Source of the DNA: Solanum dulcamara
Lineage: Eukaryota > Streptophyta > Magnoliopsida > Solanales > Solanaceae
Assembly: GCF_947179165.1 (NCBI RefSeq)
Contig: NC_077237.1
Span: 83,552,341-83,616,340 of the forward strand
Direction: 5' to 3'
Length of the DNA: 64,000 nucleotides
In this document: piece by piece, positions 35,766 to 47,099 of the stretch
Layout: the number at the start of each line of letters is the position of its first letter
Numbering within the stretch: the stretch's first letter is position 1
Made by a program: the position numbers and the translations under genes
Notes under the pieces: model-generated
The model's input: the letters and a program-made list of their open reading frames with translations, nothing else
The model's database searches: none
What the model was told of the DNA's origin: nothing

Positions 35766-36398
35766 ATGGCACTTGAAGCTTTGAACTCTCCAACAACCAC
35801 AACTCCACCATCATTATTTCAATTCCAAAATAGCACTTTTACTCAAAATTACCTTGAATCATGGACCAAAGGCAAGATCAGATCGAAACGACCTCGTAGC
35901 ATCGTCATGGAGGAGCAACAACCAATGAGTTCCGAAGAAGAATACTTGGCTTTGTGTCTACTCATGCTCGCACGCAGCAGTAAGAATAACAATTTGTATA
36001 AGTGTTCAGTTTGCGGTAAATGTTTTGGATCTTATCAAGCTTTAGGAGGGCACAAAACTAGTCACCGTAAATTAGTCCTCAACGGAGATAAAGTCTACGA
36101 ACACTGTATTATTACCACTGGAGTAAGTGGAAGGATTCATGAGTGTTCCGTTTGCCATAAGACTTTTCCAACCGGACAAGCTTTGGGTGGTCACAAAAGG
36201 CGACACTATGATGGGAAGGTGACGTCATCATTATTGTCGGACGGTGTGGGGTCCACCAACAACTTTGACTTGAGCATTCCAGCAGTGCCTGAATATTGGC
36301 CGGGTTTTGGATCCGGCGAGGATGAGGTGGAAAGTCCTCATCCAGCTAAGAAATCAAGACAATTTCCGTCACTTGAATTATTCCTGCAGCAACAATAG
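35766..36398 (+). CDS. C2H2 zinc-finger repressor, ZAT10/STZ-like (C1-2i), 210 aa, copy 1
   Basis: Intronless, as is usual for this subclass. It opens with MALEAL and has a basic KRPRS box (residues 41-45) as nuclear signal. The L-box [14 protein letters not shown] is at 57-70. Two zinc fingers carry QALGGH: C80/C83/H96/H100 and C127/C130/H143/H147. The C-terminal EAR-like region reads FDLSIP at 167-172, where the canonical repression core is DLNxxP. It ends [14 protein letters not shown] plus a Gln tail. Family members are nuclear repressors induced by cold, drought, salt and wounding. A close paralogue lies 7.6 kb downstream on the same strand. Which Arabidopsis gene is orthologous (ZAT10 or the AZF group) is uncertain. 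Confidence 0.93.
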   Translation: MALEALNSPTTTTPPSLFQFQNSTFTQNYLESWTKGKIRSKRPRSIVMEEQQPMSSEEEYLALCLLMLARSSKNNNLYKCSVCGKCFGSYQALGGHKTSHRKLVLNGDKVYEHCIITTGVSGRIHECSVCHKTFPTGQALGGHKRRHYDGKVTSSLLSDGVGSTNNFDLSIPAVPEYWPGFGSGEDEVESPHPAKKSRQFPSLELFLQQQ

Positions 36399-36760
36399 GA
36401 TTTGATCAAGCTATATATATATATATTTAATTCAGAGGACTTAAAAGTACTAGTTCTTTGAGAGAGTGGGTAAAATTATTTTTTATTTTGTAAATATCGC
36501 AAACTTGGTGAAAGTGATTATTTGATTATTTCATTGATTTGATTTGTTTTTATTGAGAAATTGCTATGGCTATGATTTTTTCACTAGGCATGTTGTTACT
36601 TGTCTATTTGGATGGACGGACGAAATATACATTTTTTTGTAAATAAAGAATTTAATTCAAACACACAATTTGCTGGATCATTAAATTATTTCACTAATCT
36701 AATAGTGTAATCATATATATATAGACATGAACTAAACCAAAGAATCACAGTTTATAAATC
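36399..36760 (+). other. 3' UTR and flank of zinc-finger copy 1
   Basis: 'TGTCTATTTGGATGGACGGA' at 36600 matches TGTCTATTTGGGTGGACGGA at 44010 after copy 2, showing that the duplication included the 3' UTR. Confidence 0.6.
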
Positions 36761-37947
36761 GTATCTTGTCACAGAATAGTTCCAACACTTTTCGGAGACG
36801 ATATCTTCACAAGAATCTTCATAGGAACTTTTTAGAAATTCGGAGAATTAGAAGAAGGAGAAGGAAGAAAAAAGTTGTGTTCTTTTTCTTTCTATTCTTA
36901 GAAAAAATTGTGTTGTTTCTCTTATCAGAGAAACCTTTTATAAATATAAAGGGACACAACTTTTCAAATAGTTGTGTCTCTTTCTTTTAATTAATAAATT
37001 AATATATAACTATATATCATTATTTATTAATATGAATCCGGATTGACCCACATGGGTGACCCGATTCAATCTTTTCCTTCATCTCCGATTCAATCTTTTC
37101 CTTCATCTCCCACTCACCCGATTCAATACTACGAGAGCTTCGGTGCTATACATCTGTTAGGAATATACACCATCTCGATCAATGAAACTTAGAGTAGATT
37201 ATAGTATGCAGTACTCTAGATCATTTATCACATTAATATTTCTCATCATCTCTTTTTCTTAATTTTGAGTTCATCATTATTTACTTGTCTCATAGACAAA
37301 CATAAAGGATGTCAATGAACACAATTGATGTGATAATATCCAATGATCTTCCTCATCTCATGAATATCTTAATCCAACGTGATATGCTTTTCTAGAAATG
37401 TTCCGCCAGACCGAATCAAACATGATCTCTCGACAACAAACTAAGATAGCAAACACCAAATTGAATCTCAAGAAACTGATTAAAGTAATGAGGGTACAAT
37501 GTGAAAATTACTTATAATTTTCAGGGCTTCACACGATAGCAAGTAGAGACTAAACTTGTATCATCCTTATGGGTCACTATATGCATACATGGTATGAAAC
37601 AAGTATCACAGTACTGACTCTTTTCCCATGGAGCGTATATCTTTCATTAATAGATATTGTGCAGATGATAGTTCAGACAACTCATGTCTAACTTTAAGTT
37701 CACAAATCTACTCATCATTTTATTCTTCAGGACTTACATCTCGCATTAGAAACAGACTAAATCATTTTAATCACATATGATTAAATACAATCTAACAAAT
37801 GATATTCTTATTATAAACTTTCAGCTCTCTATTATCATCACTTCCGGCAATAATTACTTTGAAATGTCTCATCTCTACTTGTCACTTAGACAAATTAAAA
37901 GATGCGACTACCTGTGCGAATAGGCCAATTTTTTTATTTGTTGACAT

Positions 37948-40900
37948 TAAGAGTGGCAGTGGTACCGGAATCAGGACAACCGGACCGGTATCTATCGGAA
38001 CCGGACATGAAAATGGTGGTTCCTTCCGGAGTCGAACCGGACTGGTAATTACCGTAATTTTCATTCTGATCTGGTACATACCGAGATGGATCGGACCGGT
38101 ATTCCGAATTATTTTTTTTCAATTAGTTAAATTAAGTTAAATAATGAATAAAAAAAATTCAAAAATACATTATTAATTTAATATTTCTTTCAAAATACAT
38201 TTTTAAAGTTTAAATTTAAAATTTCAAATTTTCAAAGTTAAATTTCAATTTTTTAAAACTTTTAAAATTTAAAATTCTCAAAGTTTAAATTTCGAAGTTT
38301 AAAATTTAAAAATTTAAAATTTTTAAAGTTTAAATTTGAAATTTGAAAATAGAAGTTTAAACTTTTAAACGTTTAAAATTTTAAAGTTTTAAAGTTTTAA
38401 ATATTTGAAAATTAAAATACATGAAATATACTTGAATTAAATTGAAGGCAATAATAAAAAAAATTAAGGCGAATAACCTATCATTTTATTTATAAAAAGT
38501 AATTAGTACAATATATATTACAATTTATAAATATTAAAACAATACCTAATCGACGCAGCCACCTTCTAGGAATGGTTCTATTTTAATTAGGCCTCGAATT
38601 ATCTAATATTTGTACTCTCCAAAATAGTCTCATCTTAATTCTTCTAACATTTCTCTAGTTACTTGTTCCGGAAGTGGTTGTATAGCTTATTCCTCCAATG
38701 CATCCAATCCGTCTTCACTTGAATTTACCAAAATATTGTTAACATCATATTCAAATTGGGCAGGTAATGGCGGACGTCCAAAATTTCTACGCTCTGCTTT
38801 AATCCAATTCCTAAATAATAATGATATCTCTAAGCTGTCAGATGCTAATGAATACATATGTTCTCCTATTTGAAATCTAGCCGCACTAAAAGCTCCCTCC
38901 AAAGCTACTGAAGATTCCTGAATAACAAACAAATCTCGAATAACCCGTTGAAGCTTTAAAAATGCCTTACCGCGGGTCCTCCACCAATTCAAAAGGTCGG
39001 ATTTGCCTTCTGCATCCTTAATGCTTTCCGTTCCTTGATTAAGAAATTCATCAAAATCAATTTTTTCGTTAGAAGTAAGTCCTAGATAACTTTCTAACTT
39101 ATCATCAATATTATCTTCAGAATATTTACACTTAGATGTTTGGGGTTCTTCTTGACGGACTACTTCATTTAAAATAGTAGAATTATACAAGTCGTATAAT
39201 TTTCTAGCTTCATTTTTAATACTATATTTCACCGTGGATAAACTAGATTCTTCATCAACTTTAATACCTAAATTTAAATAATTTTTTTCAACCATTAGTG
39301 ATGCACCAACTTCTTTGTATGTTGGATTTAATAAACAAGTAGTTAAATAAATTTGAGTAATAAAAAAAATTAATTTTTTTAATCATCTTAGCAATAGAAT
39401 CTTTAAATTTTTGTTTATTTTGATAATTATAAAATTTAGTCGAAATTGCACAAATATTTGTTAAAACGGAACAAATAGTAAGGTAATAAAGTCCAGAAAT
39501 TTATTTTGTATCTAAGAAAAAAACTTTTAAAAAATCCACAAGTTCTTTTACGTCATCCAGTCTGTTTCTGATAGTCTATAATTCATAGCTGCGTTATGAG
39601 CATTCCAAATCATTTGCAACGGTTTTCTATATTCATAAGCTACATTAAGCATTTCATATAAAGAATTTTATCTAATAGCAACAGTTTTTGGAACTTTTTT
39701 TATAAGGGAGATTAAATTCAAGACACCTATTTTCAAATTCTTTACGTCTAGATTTTACTTGACATTTAAAAATAAAATGACATGCAGCTTCACATTTAAT
39801 GCAGCCATTATTATACATTGCTATACCATCTCTAATAATTAAATTATATAAATGTGCAGTACATCTAATATGAAAACCATCATCATAAATAGGGCTAAGT
39901 ACACTTTTTAAAGTATCATCAGCGAATGTATTATTAGAAGCATTGTCTAAAGTGACACTCATTATTTTATTAGATATTCCAAAAAATTCTGTAACTTCTA
40001 AAATAGTTTGAGCAATATAAGCACCGATTTTTGAAACTTCTCAACTTTTGTAATCCAATATACGTTTTTGTAAATTTAAAATTTTTCATCAATCCAATGA
40101 CCGATAATTGTAAAATAATCATTATCATTTACACTACGGCCCATATAAGAAGTTATAGCTATTCTACAAGTATTATAATTAAATAAACAACAAAGATAAT
40201 AAAAATATTGGCCTTGATAATCAAAAATGGCATTTTTAATAGTGTTTCTTGAAAAATCATTAAACGAAGGATTATACACTAATCTAATATAATGAATAAA
40301 ACCAGAATTTTCAACAAACTAAAAGGCAATCCAGTAACAACAATCATTTTAGCCAATTCTTCTAAATCTCTTTATATATTATATGAATGCTGTGTACTAA
40401 GGCCAGAAATATTAGAAGGGTTTAATGTCGATTGTACCATGTTAGAGCACCCTACTCCCACAGATGTATCAGAAAGGGGCGTACCATATTTTATTGCATC
40501 CTCTATCGCGTTAGCTTTCAAAAATTCTCTTTTACAACAACCCATCAAATGATTTTGTAAATGCTCTGTACGACCAGCCTTTCCCGCAGTTTTATGGTTC
40601 ATTACATGCTTACATTTATTATAAATTATTTTTGTTTTATCTTTCACTTTGAGTCATAAATTGCCAAACAACAGTTTTTTTTATGTTCAGACTGAGGCTT
40701 AGCTCTACTAGGAAGTACAAGGGGAGTGGGAGAGGGAGCGGGAGTGGGAGCAAGAAAAGGACTAGTAGCCGTAGGTGGCTCAGTTTCATCAACATCAAAA
40801 GTATAAATATCATCATTATCTACATCATCATCATCATCATCTAGTGATTCATCAAAATTACCATGTCTTCTATTTAAATATTCATGGTCTAATTGAGTAT

Positions 40901-41886
40901 TACTATCAATATCAAAATAAGTATCATTTACATGCGTATAATCATCCGTGTCAATACGTAATGGTGGTTGTCTAGTTTTAAATTTAGAAGAACTACCACC
41001 AAATTTGTTTTGTTCGGTTAAAACATTAGCAACACTACCCAAAATTGATTTTTTACCTTTTCTTGAAATGTTTTTGTCTCCAGAATCCATATTAAATTTT
41101 TACAAATATGCAAATTAAATATAATATAAAAATTAAACACAAATAAATAAATAAGTAAAATAATGAAGACTAAATAAGTGAACTATTAAAATTTTACAAA
41201 TATGCAAATTAAATATATTATGTAAATTAAACCCAAACAAATAAATAAGTAACTAATAAAGACTAAATAGATGAAAATTGTAAGTTGGAACGAATGTACC
41301 GAACGTCTGCGTAAAAGCAGACGTAAAAGCCAAAAATTGTAAGTTGGAATGAATCTTGAAGCTTGAAGATACTCCAAAATGTTAATCCACCAAAATTATC
41401 CAACTAATAGAATTTGATAAGTAATAACACTAAAGAGAGTATTTTAGAACTTTAAAAGAGTTGAGACTTGAGAATTGAGAAAGTAGAAATGAGTGTGTAA
41501 AAATTGAGAAGGGGTGGGGGGGTTTTATAGTTAAAAAATAGGACATAAATGTTATTTTTATAAACTTTAGGGTATAAAAAATAAAGGGGGTAGGGGGTCA
41601 TTTGGAGGGTTGCGGGGTTGTTCTAGCCGTTGGGGTGGGCCCACCCAATGGCTAGTTTAACGTCTATTTTATAAATTAAAAAAAATAAAATAATTTCTGG
41701 AGGAAATTACTGGACCGACACCGGTACAAATCAGACCAGAACGGATCGGTAATTCGATCCCCACCCGTCCCGTTACCCCTACCAAACCCCCTACCCCTAA
41801 CCCCTATCGACACTTACCGAATCGGAACGGAATCGAACCCGGACCGGTACCGATACCTGTAAGTGCTGGTTCTGCTGCCACACTTA
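37948..41886 (-). mobile_element. hAT DNA transposon, 3.9 kb, degenerate, with perfect 8-bp target duplication
   Basis: The ends TAAGAGTGGCAG (left) and TAAGTGTGGCAG (right, - strand) are 12-bp inverted repeats with one mismatch. GTTGACAT flanks both sides (37940-37947 and 41887-41894), the 8-bp duplication expected of hAT elements. Subterminal regions on both sides are rich in ACCGG/CCGGT motifs. A broken transposase lies on the - strand. Confidence 0.92.
38687..41090 (-). pseudogene. hAT transposase with BED zinc finger, multiple frameshifts
   Basis: Read 41090 to 38687. The acidic N-terminal region (41090-40644) has Asp-rich and Pro-rich tracts. A BED-type finger follows around 40620-40550 (C-K-H...H-LQNH-L pattern). 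Core fragments lie at 40279-40076 and 39962-39672, the latter with TLDNASNN and a following H-I-R-C-T-A-H block of the hAT catalytic region. The C-terminal dimerisation domain (39295-38687) has [14 protein letters not shown] and [17 protein letters not shown]. These pieces are in different frames with intervening stops, so no functional enzyme can be made. Confidence 0.88.
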
Positions 41887-42059
41887 GTTGACATACTTCT
41901 TATCTCAGAAATTTATGTACACTATATAAAGAACAGTATGTGTATGTATATATATATATATCAACAAGAATGAAAAATTAGGCATAAATCAACATTAACT
42001 TCAATAATGTGAATTCATATGAACATGCTTTGGGGAAAACAAAAATATATATATATATA

Positions 42060-42617
42060 TCAACATTTACGTAAATCCAATGACTTCACATGTCTCTCAT
42101 AAGCATCGTATGCTATAGATTCTGTTAAGGGATCTACTACCATTTGATGCGTAGATATGTATTTCACGTTCACTTCCTTTTGTATTATCATGTCTCTTAC
42201 AAAACTATATTTTATGTCAATATGTTTCGTCTTCCCATGGCACTTTAGATCTTTTGTGTAGGCTATTGCAGCATGACTATCACAAATGATTGTGACAGAT
42301 TCAACAACAAACATTGTTATACACATTCAAGTGCAACAGAAAACGCTTAAGCCAGACAGCTTCCTGCACAACAGATGAAAGTGCTACGAATTCAGCTTTC
42401 ATAGTGGACAAGGCTATGCATGATTGTTTCTTGATACGCCATGATATGGCGCCATTGTTAAGCAAGAATGCATATCCAGAGATGGATTTTCTTTCATCTA
42501 AATCTCCTCCCCAATCAACATCGGTGTAGCCTTTGAGTTGCAAATCATTTCCTTGATAACATAAAGAACAATTGAATGTACCTTTGAGATACCTCAATAT
42601 CCTTTTAACTATTTTCC
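42060..42617 (-). pseudogene. Copia polyprotein C-terminus (RNase H), frameshifted
   Basis: The upstream part (to about 42301) contains RYLKGTFN, GYTDVDWGGDLDERKSISGY and SWRIKKQSCIALSTMKAEF, all copia RNase H hallmarks. A frameshift near 42310 leads into the second part (42326-42060) with CDSHAAIAYTKD, KHIDIKYSFVRD and a normal stop. Truncated at its upstream end near 42617. Confidence 0.9.
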
Positions 42618-43364
42618 AATATATAATTAAATAATTCAGCGAATTAATAATAAGAAAAGAAATTAATTAATAAAATTGATTGATAAATATATTTTATCTA
42701 AAAAGTTATCAATCAATCACATCATTTGTCAAAGTCAAAGCCGAGATCGAGGTCAAGGCCGAGCAACGATGACAATAGCGCGAGGGAAACCTCTACTTAA
42801 CCTTTAAGAGGTAAAGGAAATGTTTCCTAATATAAGAACAAAATTTTTCATCTCTTCTACCAATGAAGAAGAAATGACTCTTTATTTTTCTTTTAACTTG
42901 ATTCTTCCATATTTCTCAATTCTTCTGAATTCACACTTTACCAAAACCCAACAGTTATATTTTGAGGAAAGAAGCTGTGTTTGGACTTTTGAAAAATCAG
43001 TCCTTAGTCTATCAACTTAGGCAACTGTACTTCCAATTAATATAATAATATATAGTATATATCTTTGTTGTGGCCGTCTTTTTTGAGAGTTTTTCAGTCA
43101 CCCACGGGCCACAAGAGTACTAAACAAAGTTCCACTTGCCCCTCAAACAATTAATCTCTTCTTTTTAAAATATTACTAGAGCAACCACCTAACTACCTTC
43201 CTACTCCTTCACTTGCAATTTCCTTCTCTAAGTTTCTCCCCTTTATATATTAATCCCTCTCACCACTTCACTCACTCACCATCACCAAACCTTAATTCCA
43301 ACTCTTCTCTCTTCTTTCCACTTACAAATTTCTTCTTTGTTCATTAAGAAAAAACCAACTAGTA
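42618..43364. other. Promoter region of the second zinc-finger gene
   Basis: A GC-richer block with 'GAGGTCAAGGCCGAG' near 42748 may be transposon debris. A TATATATTAA-type TATA signal lies near 43243. CAGTCACCCA near 43097 is shared with the copy 1 promoter. Confidence 0.5.
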
Positions 43365-43964
43365 ATGGCACTTGAAGCTTTGAACTCTCCAACCACCACA
43401 ACTCCACCATCAATTTTCCAATTCCAAAATAACACTAGTCAAAATTACCTTGAATCATGGACCAAGGGCAAGATCAGATCGAAACGACCTCGTAGCTTCG
43501 TCATGGAGGAGCAACAACCAATAATTAGCGAAGATGAAGAATACTTAGCTTTGTGTCTACTCATGCTCGCACGCAACAGTAAGAATAACGATTTGTATAA
43601 GTGTTCAGTTTGCGGTAAATGTTTTGGATCTTATCAAGCTTTAGGAGGACACAAAACTAGTCACCGTAAACTAGTAGATAAAGTCTACGAACACTCTGTA
43701 ATTACCACTAGCGTAAGTGGAAGGACTCACGAGTGCTCCGTTTGCCATAAGACTTTTCCAACTGGACAAGCTTTGGGTGGTCACAAAAGGCGACACTATG
43801 AAGGGAAGGTGACGTCATCATTATCGTCGGACGGTGTGGGGTGCGCCAACAAATTTGACTTGAATATTCCGGCAATGTCGGAATATTGGCCGGGTTTTGG
43901 CTCTGACGAGGATGACGTGGAAAGTCCTCATCCAGCTAAGAAATCAAGACAATTAATATTTTGA
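43365..43964 (+). CDS. C2H2 zinc-finger repressor, ZAT10/STZ-like (C1-2i), 199 aa, copy 2
   Basis: Intronless tandem paralogue of the gene at 35766, nearly collinear over the first ~195 residues. Basic box KRPRS at 40-44, L-box [14 protein letters not shown] at 57-70, fingers C80/C83/H96/H100 and C124/C127/H140/H144 with QALGGH. It keeps the canonical EAR motif FDLNIP (164-169). The linker between fingers is shorter ([10 protein letters not shown]). The C-terminus ends RQLIF, lacking the FPSLELF-Gln tail of copy 1. Expected to act as a stress-responsive nuclear repressor; any division of labour with copy 1 is inference. Confidence 0.93.
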   Translation: MALEALNSPTTTTPPSIFQFQNNTSQNYLESWTKGKIRSKRPRSFVMEEQQPIISEDEEYLALCLLMLARNSKNNDLYKCSVCGKCFGSYQALGGHKTSHRKLVDKVYEHSVITTSVSGRTHECSVCHKTFPTGQALGGHKRRHYEGKVTSSLSSDGVGCANKFDLNIPAMSEYWPGFGSDEDDVESPHPAKKSRQLIF

Positions 43965-44445
43965 GAAGTTCAAGCATAGTAGTAATGCTTTAATTTAATT
44001 AGTTGTTACATGTCTATTTGGGTGGACGGAAAAAGATATATATTTTTTTGTAATTATTGAATACACTTGGAGAAAATGATTATTTGATTAATTCATTTTA
44101 TTAAACACTAAATTATAAATCAATCATTTGCAATTTATGCTCTCTTTTTTTCACCCTCTTCTGAACTAGATTGATCATTCCAATGCACAAAGCCTTTTGT
44201 CGTGTGCGAGGTTTATAGAAAGCTCGAACCATATTGGATTTACTATACACCTTAATTACCTTGTATTATTACTGCAAGAGGGATTATTTTCACGGCTTGA
44301 ACCTATGACCCTTTGATCACAACAAATCTGATTGTTGCCAAGCTAACAATTACTGATCAAGAAAATCTAACAAGGAGACTGCATCTTCAAACACTTCTAA
44401 ACATGATGATCAGCTGCCTAACAAGACTACTACTATAATTATCAT
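43965..44445. other. 3' UTR and intergenic DNA after zinc-finger copy 2
   Basis: The first ~100 bp match the 3' UTR of copy 1; the rest shows no gene. Confidence 0.5.
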
Positions 44446-44449
44446 TGCA

Positions 44450-44570
44450 ATAACAACATATATACCCAGTGTAATTTCGCAAGTGGGGTCTGGGGGCGGT
44501 AGTGTATACACAAACCTTACCCCTACCTTGAAAGGTAGAGAGATTGTTTCTGATAGACACTCGACTCAAA
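44450..44570 (-). repeat. TS-like SINE, 5'-truncated
   Basis: On the - strand it reads GTGTATACACTACC, CCCAGACCCCACTTGC, ATTACACTGGG and then a short TTG-type tail. This is the 3' part of the TS/Solanaceae SINE. Confidence 0.75.
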
Positions 44571-44997
44571 ACTATCACAATAAATATTACTACAATTTCT
44601 GGTCCAAGTCTGAAACTATGGCTTATGCCAGTAAAGACGGGGAAAGATTCATAACTTAACTTTCACTTCAGCAGTCTATAACTAAGTGATAGTAAAGTAA
44701 TTTAGAAGAACTACCTAATGGCAAAAACTCATGGATGGTGCAGCTCCTTCAATTACATATAACTGCGCGATTAAGTTATGTAATTCAACTACATAAATAA
44801 CTGATTACTTGTGCAAGTATCGCCTAGCTAGAGGCATACTATAAGTTACATGCCAAGGTAATACACAGTGTTTCGACAAAATGTTTACAAGAAAAACACA
44901 AAATTAGTAAAGACATGGCTTTTATGAAGCTACTACCATAAGAAAAACTACATTTGCCCAACTTTAGCACAGCGGTGGAAGTGGACTAACGATGAGC
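44571..44997 (-). other. 3' region of the secreted-peptide gene
   Basis: Probable 3' UTR and flank on the - strand; nothing else recognised. Confidence 0.4.
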
Positions 44998-47099
44998 TTA
45001 TGGGAGCCCATCATTGGTGCTAATAGGAGGAGGTGAAGGCTTAGGAATATAAGGCATAAGAGGAGTACCATGCTCAACAGGTCCTGGTCTTACAGAAGCT
45101 TTTGAGCTAGGAACTGGATCTATGGGACGATAATCTTCCAGACCAAAGTTGCTTGAATCACCCTCATTGATGCTTGGACCGTAGCCATTGTCCTAAGGAT
45201 GGGAAATAGTAGAGAAAAAAAAGAGGTGTTTAGTAATCCATACACAATTTAGAATTTCTACACCATCGGATCACTTAAAAGATAACTATAAGTTATAACC
45301 GTCCACAAAGTACCTGCAGCTTTCTGCTCTTAATGGTCATCGTCATATCGTTATTTTGCCATTTGAAGGACATTCCTGTGGTTCATTTATGAGAAAGCTA
45401 CGTCAATACCCTTGTCTGAAACTGTGAATACGACTATCTGCTGATCAATTCTGTAGTTTTAACCTCAGTATCTGGCAAACAGAGATCGGTACATATCTGA
45501 TCTGATATCTCATATGATTCTTCTAGCAGAAGCAGCGTGTATATTAACAAAACGAAATGAATTTATTTAAAAAAACAAAACTGAGATTTTGTGAATGATC
45601 CTCGGCAGACATTTTGGTAACCATCAAGAAACCACTACGATCAATAACATAAGCAGTGTTATCAAAAGCGAAAAGGGCAAAAAAGCTCTAAAGTCCGTTG
45701 GAGCTTTAAGTACAATGCGCAACTAGGATTCCTTGCTTAACTATGCTCATTTTTATGTGTATTGTTTTTTTATTTTGATAAGTTTCATGTGTATCATATA
45801 TATATCACAAGAATTGTGATAAGAGAAAGACATTTACGCTTAGAGCCATTTGTAAATTAATAGAATGAAACAAAGATGAGAAATTTAGATCTCCCAAGGA
45901 AAATGAGCTGAACAAATAGTTAGGAGTGAAATAGCCGTTTTCGGAGAGCAACCAAGAATGGTAGTTTGCACGGCTACATCAACATACCCAATGTACTCTC
46001 ACAAGTGGAGTCTGGCGAGTTAGAGTATACGCAGACCTACTCTCTCCCTCGTAGAGATAGAGAAGTTGTTTCAGATAGACCTTTAGCTTAAGCAAAGCCT
46101 CCCTCCCAAACAGTTTGAAAAAGGGGATATACAGATATGGAAGCAACAACAAAATAATGTGAAATGGAAAGTATTACACGACAAACAGGAGGGAGAGCAG
46201 TAACGACAATGAAATGATGCAATAATCCTATATAAACTACAAATATAAGGAGGTACAAACTACCAAATGGAAATTGATCTCTAGTCCTTTAGATGAATAA
46301 ATCATCATTCAACCAAGTGCACCATTTAGCATTCTTGTAGTATGGGTACCAACAAATAATATTAATGCCAATTTTAGAAAATATGTACATAAATACCTAG
46401 TTCTACAAGAAGACTAGCTTTACGAAAAGAACCCATGCCTAGGAGTACCTTCGCAAGAATGAAACTCAAACAAATTGTGGGGACCCCACAAGCGGTGGAG
46501 CATTTGTTGTTGTAACGGCCCAGCCCGCTAGTACATTATCCGCTTTGGGCCTAGGCCCACATGACTTTAAAACGCATCACTAGTAGTTAAGGTCTGTTTA
46601 CTTATATTCCCAACATCTCTCTTGTGTTTTTGCCGATGTGGGACTTTTTATCTAAGCTGGGTGTTACAGTTGTATCATGTATGAATGAAATTCTCAGATA
46701 AAGCCAATCAATCAACTAGGCTTCAAAATCAAGATTGTTCTAATAGCCAGCCTTTTCATGTTACACATTTGCTAATAGTCACAACAACAACAACAAAATT
46801 TGAACAAACTTAAGTAACCAACGAAGGAACAAACTACAGCAAGTAACCTTACCATTAGCCCAGGCAATTAGAGCTAGTTTACAAATCAAGATTGTGAAAT
46901 CTCTTCAATAAACTTGATATATAGTGCAATCAGAAAAGCATACAATAAAGATTTTGAGTTCAAATATGAATAAAATTCAAATAGCAGGGGTTCAAGATCA
47001 AAGTAAAAACTTTTTACCTCCAGTACTGAAGCAAATAAAGGACAAAAAAGCTGTAATCCCCATCACCAAGAACAAAACAGAGAACCCAAAAGTCTTCAT
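44998..47099 (-). CDS. Small secreted protein, candidate signalling-peptide precursor, 112 aa, three exons
   Basis: Model (- strand): 47018-47099, 45314-45375, 44998-45192, total 339 nt, GT-AG introns. Residues 1-27 form a hydrophobic N-terminal signal sequence (MKTFGFSVLFLVMGITAFLS). A short polar region follows with a basic SRKLQ (44-48), a possible processing site. The Pro-rich C-terminal half contains EDYRPIDPVPSSKA (67-80) and RPGPVEHGTPLMPYIPKPSP (83-102). No cysteines follow the signal region. An acidic pair before Tyr69 resembles tyrosine-sulphation sites of PSY, RGF and CIF peptides, which start with Asp-Tyr, but the rest does not match those families as I know them. I recall similar unnamed plant proteins and cannot assign a function. 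The middle exon is only 62 nt. The 1642-bp first intron contains a SINE and a solo LTR. Confidence 0.75.
45973..46090 (-). repeat. TS-like SINE in intron 1 of the secreted-peptide gene
   Basis: On the - strand it contains GTAGGTCTGCGTATACTC and CCACTTGTGAGAGTACATTG, degenerate versions of the TS SINE 3' body. Confidence 0.65.
46511..46668. mobile_element. 158-bp solo LTR (TRIM-like) with 5-bp target duplication
   Basis: Begins TGTAACGGCCCAGCCC and ends CTGGGTGTTACA, so it has TG...CA with short inverted ends. GTTGT flanks both sides (46506-46510 and 46669-46673). It contains GGGCCTAGGCCCACATGAC and a 'GATGTGGGAC' block common in dispersed plant repeats. No internal domain remains. Confidence 0.7.

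Larger units (their letters stand above)
36761..42617 (-). mobile_element. Truncated Ty1/copia retrotransposon (RNase H end plus probable 3' LTR), split by a hAT element
   Basis: On the - strand a copia RNase H end (42617-42060) is followed by non-coding DNA of LTR character. This is interrupted at 41886-37948 by a hAT element and resumes down to roughly 36761. Gag, protease, integrase and most of the reverse transcriptase are missing. LTR boundaries are approximate: no second LTR exists to align. A 25-bp unit (GATTCAATCTTTTCCTTCAT core) is duplicated at about 37060-37110. Confidence 0.6.

Noticed and set aside
36766..36990. Arg/Lys/Phe-rich frame after zinc-finger copy 1
   Set aside because: Lies in probable copia LTR; low-complexity composition.
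42720..42800. GC-richer block with GAGGTCAAGGCCGAG repeats upstream of zinc-finger copy 2
   Set aside because: Considered as a regulatory module, but it resembles transposon-derived sequence and has no defined ends; not called.
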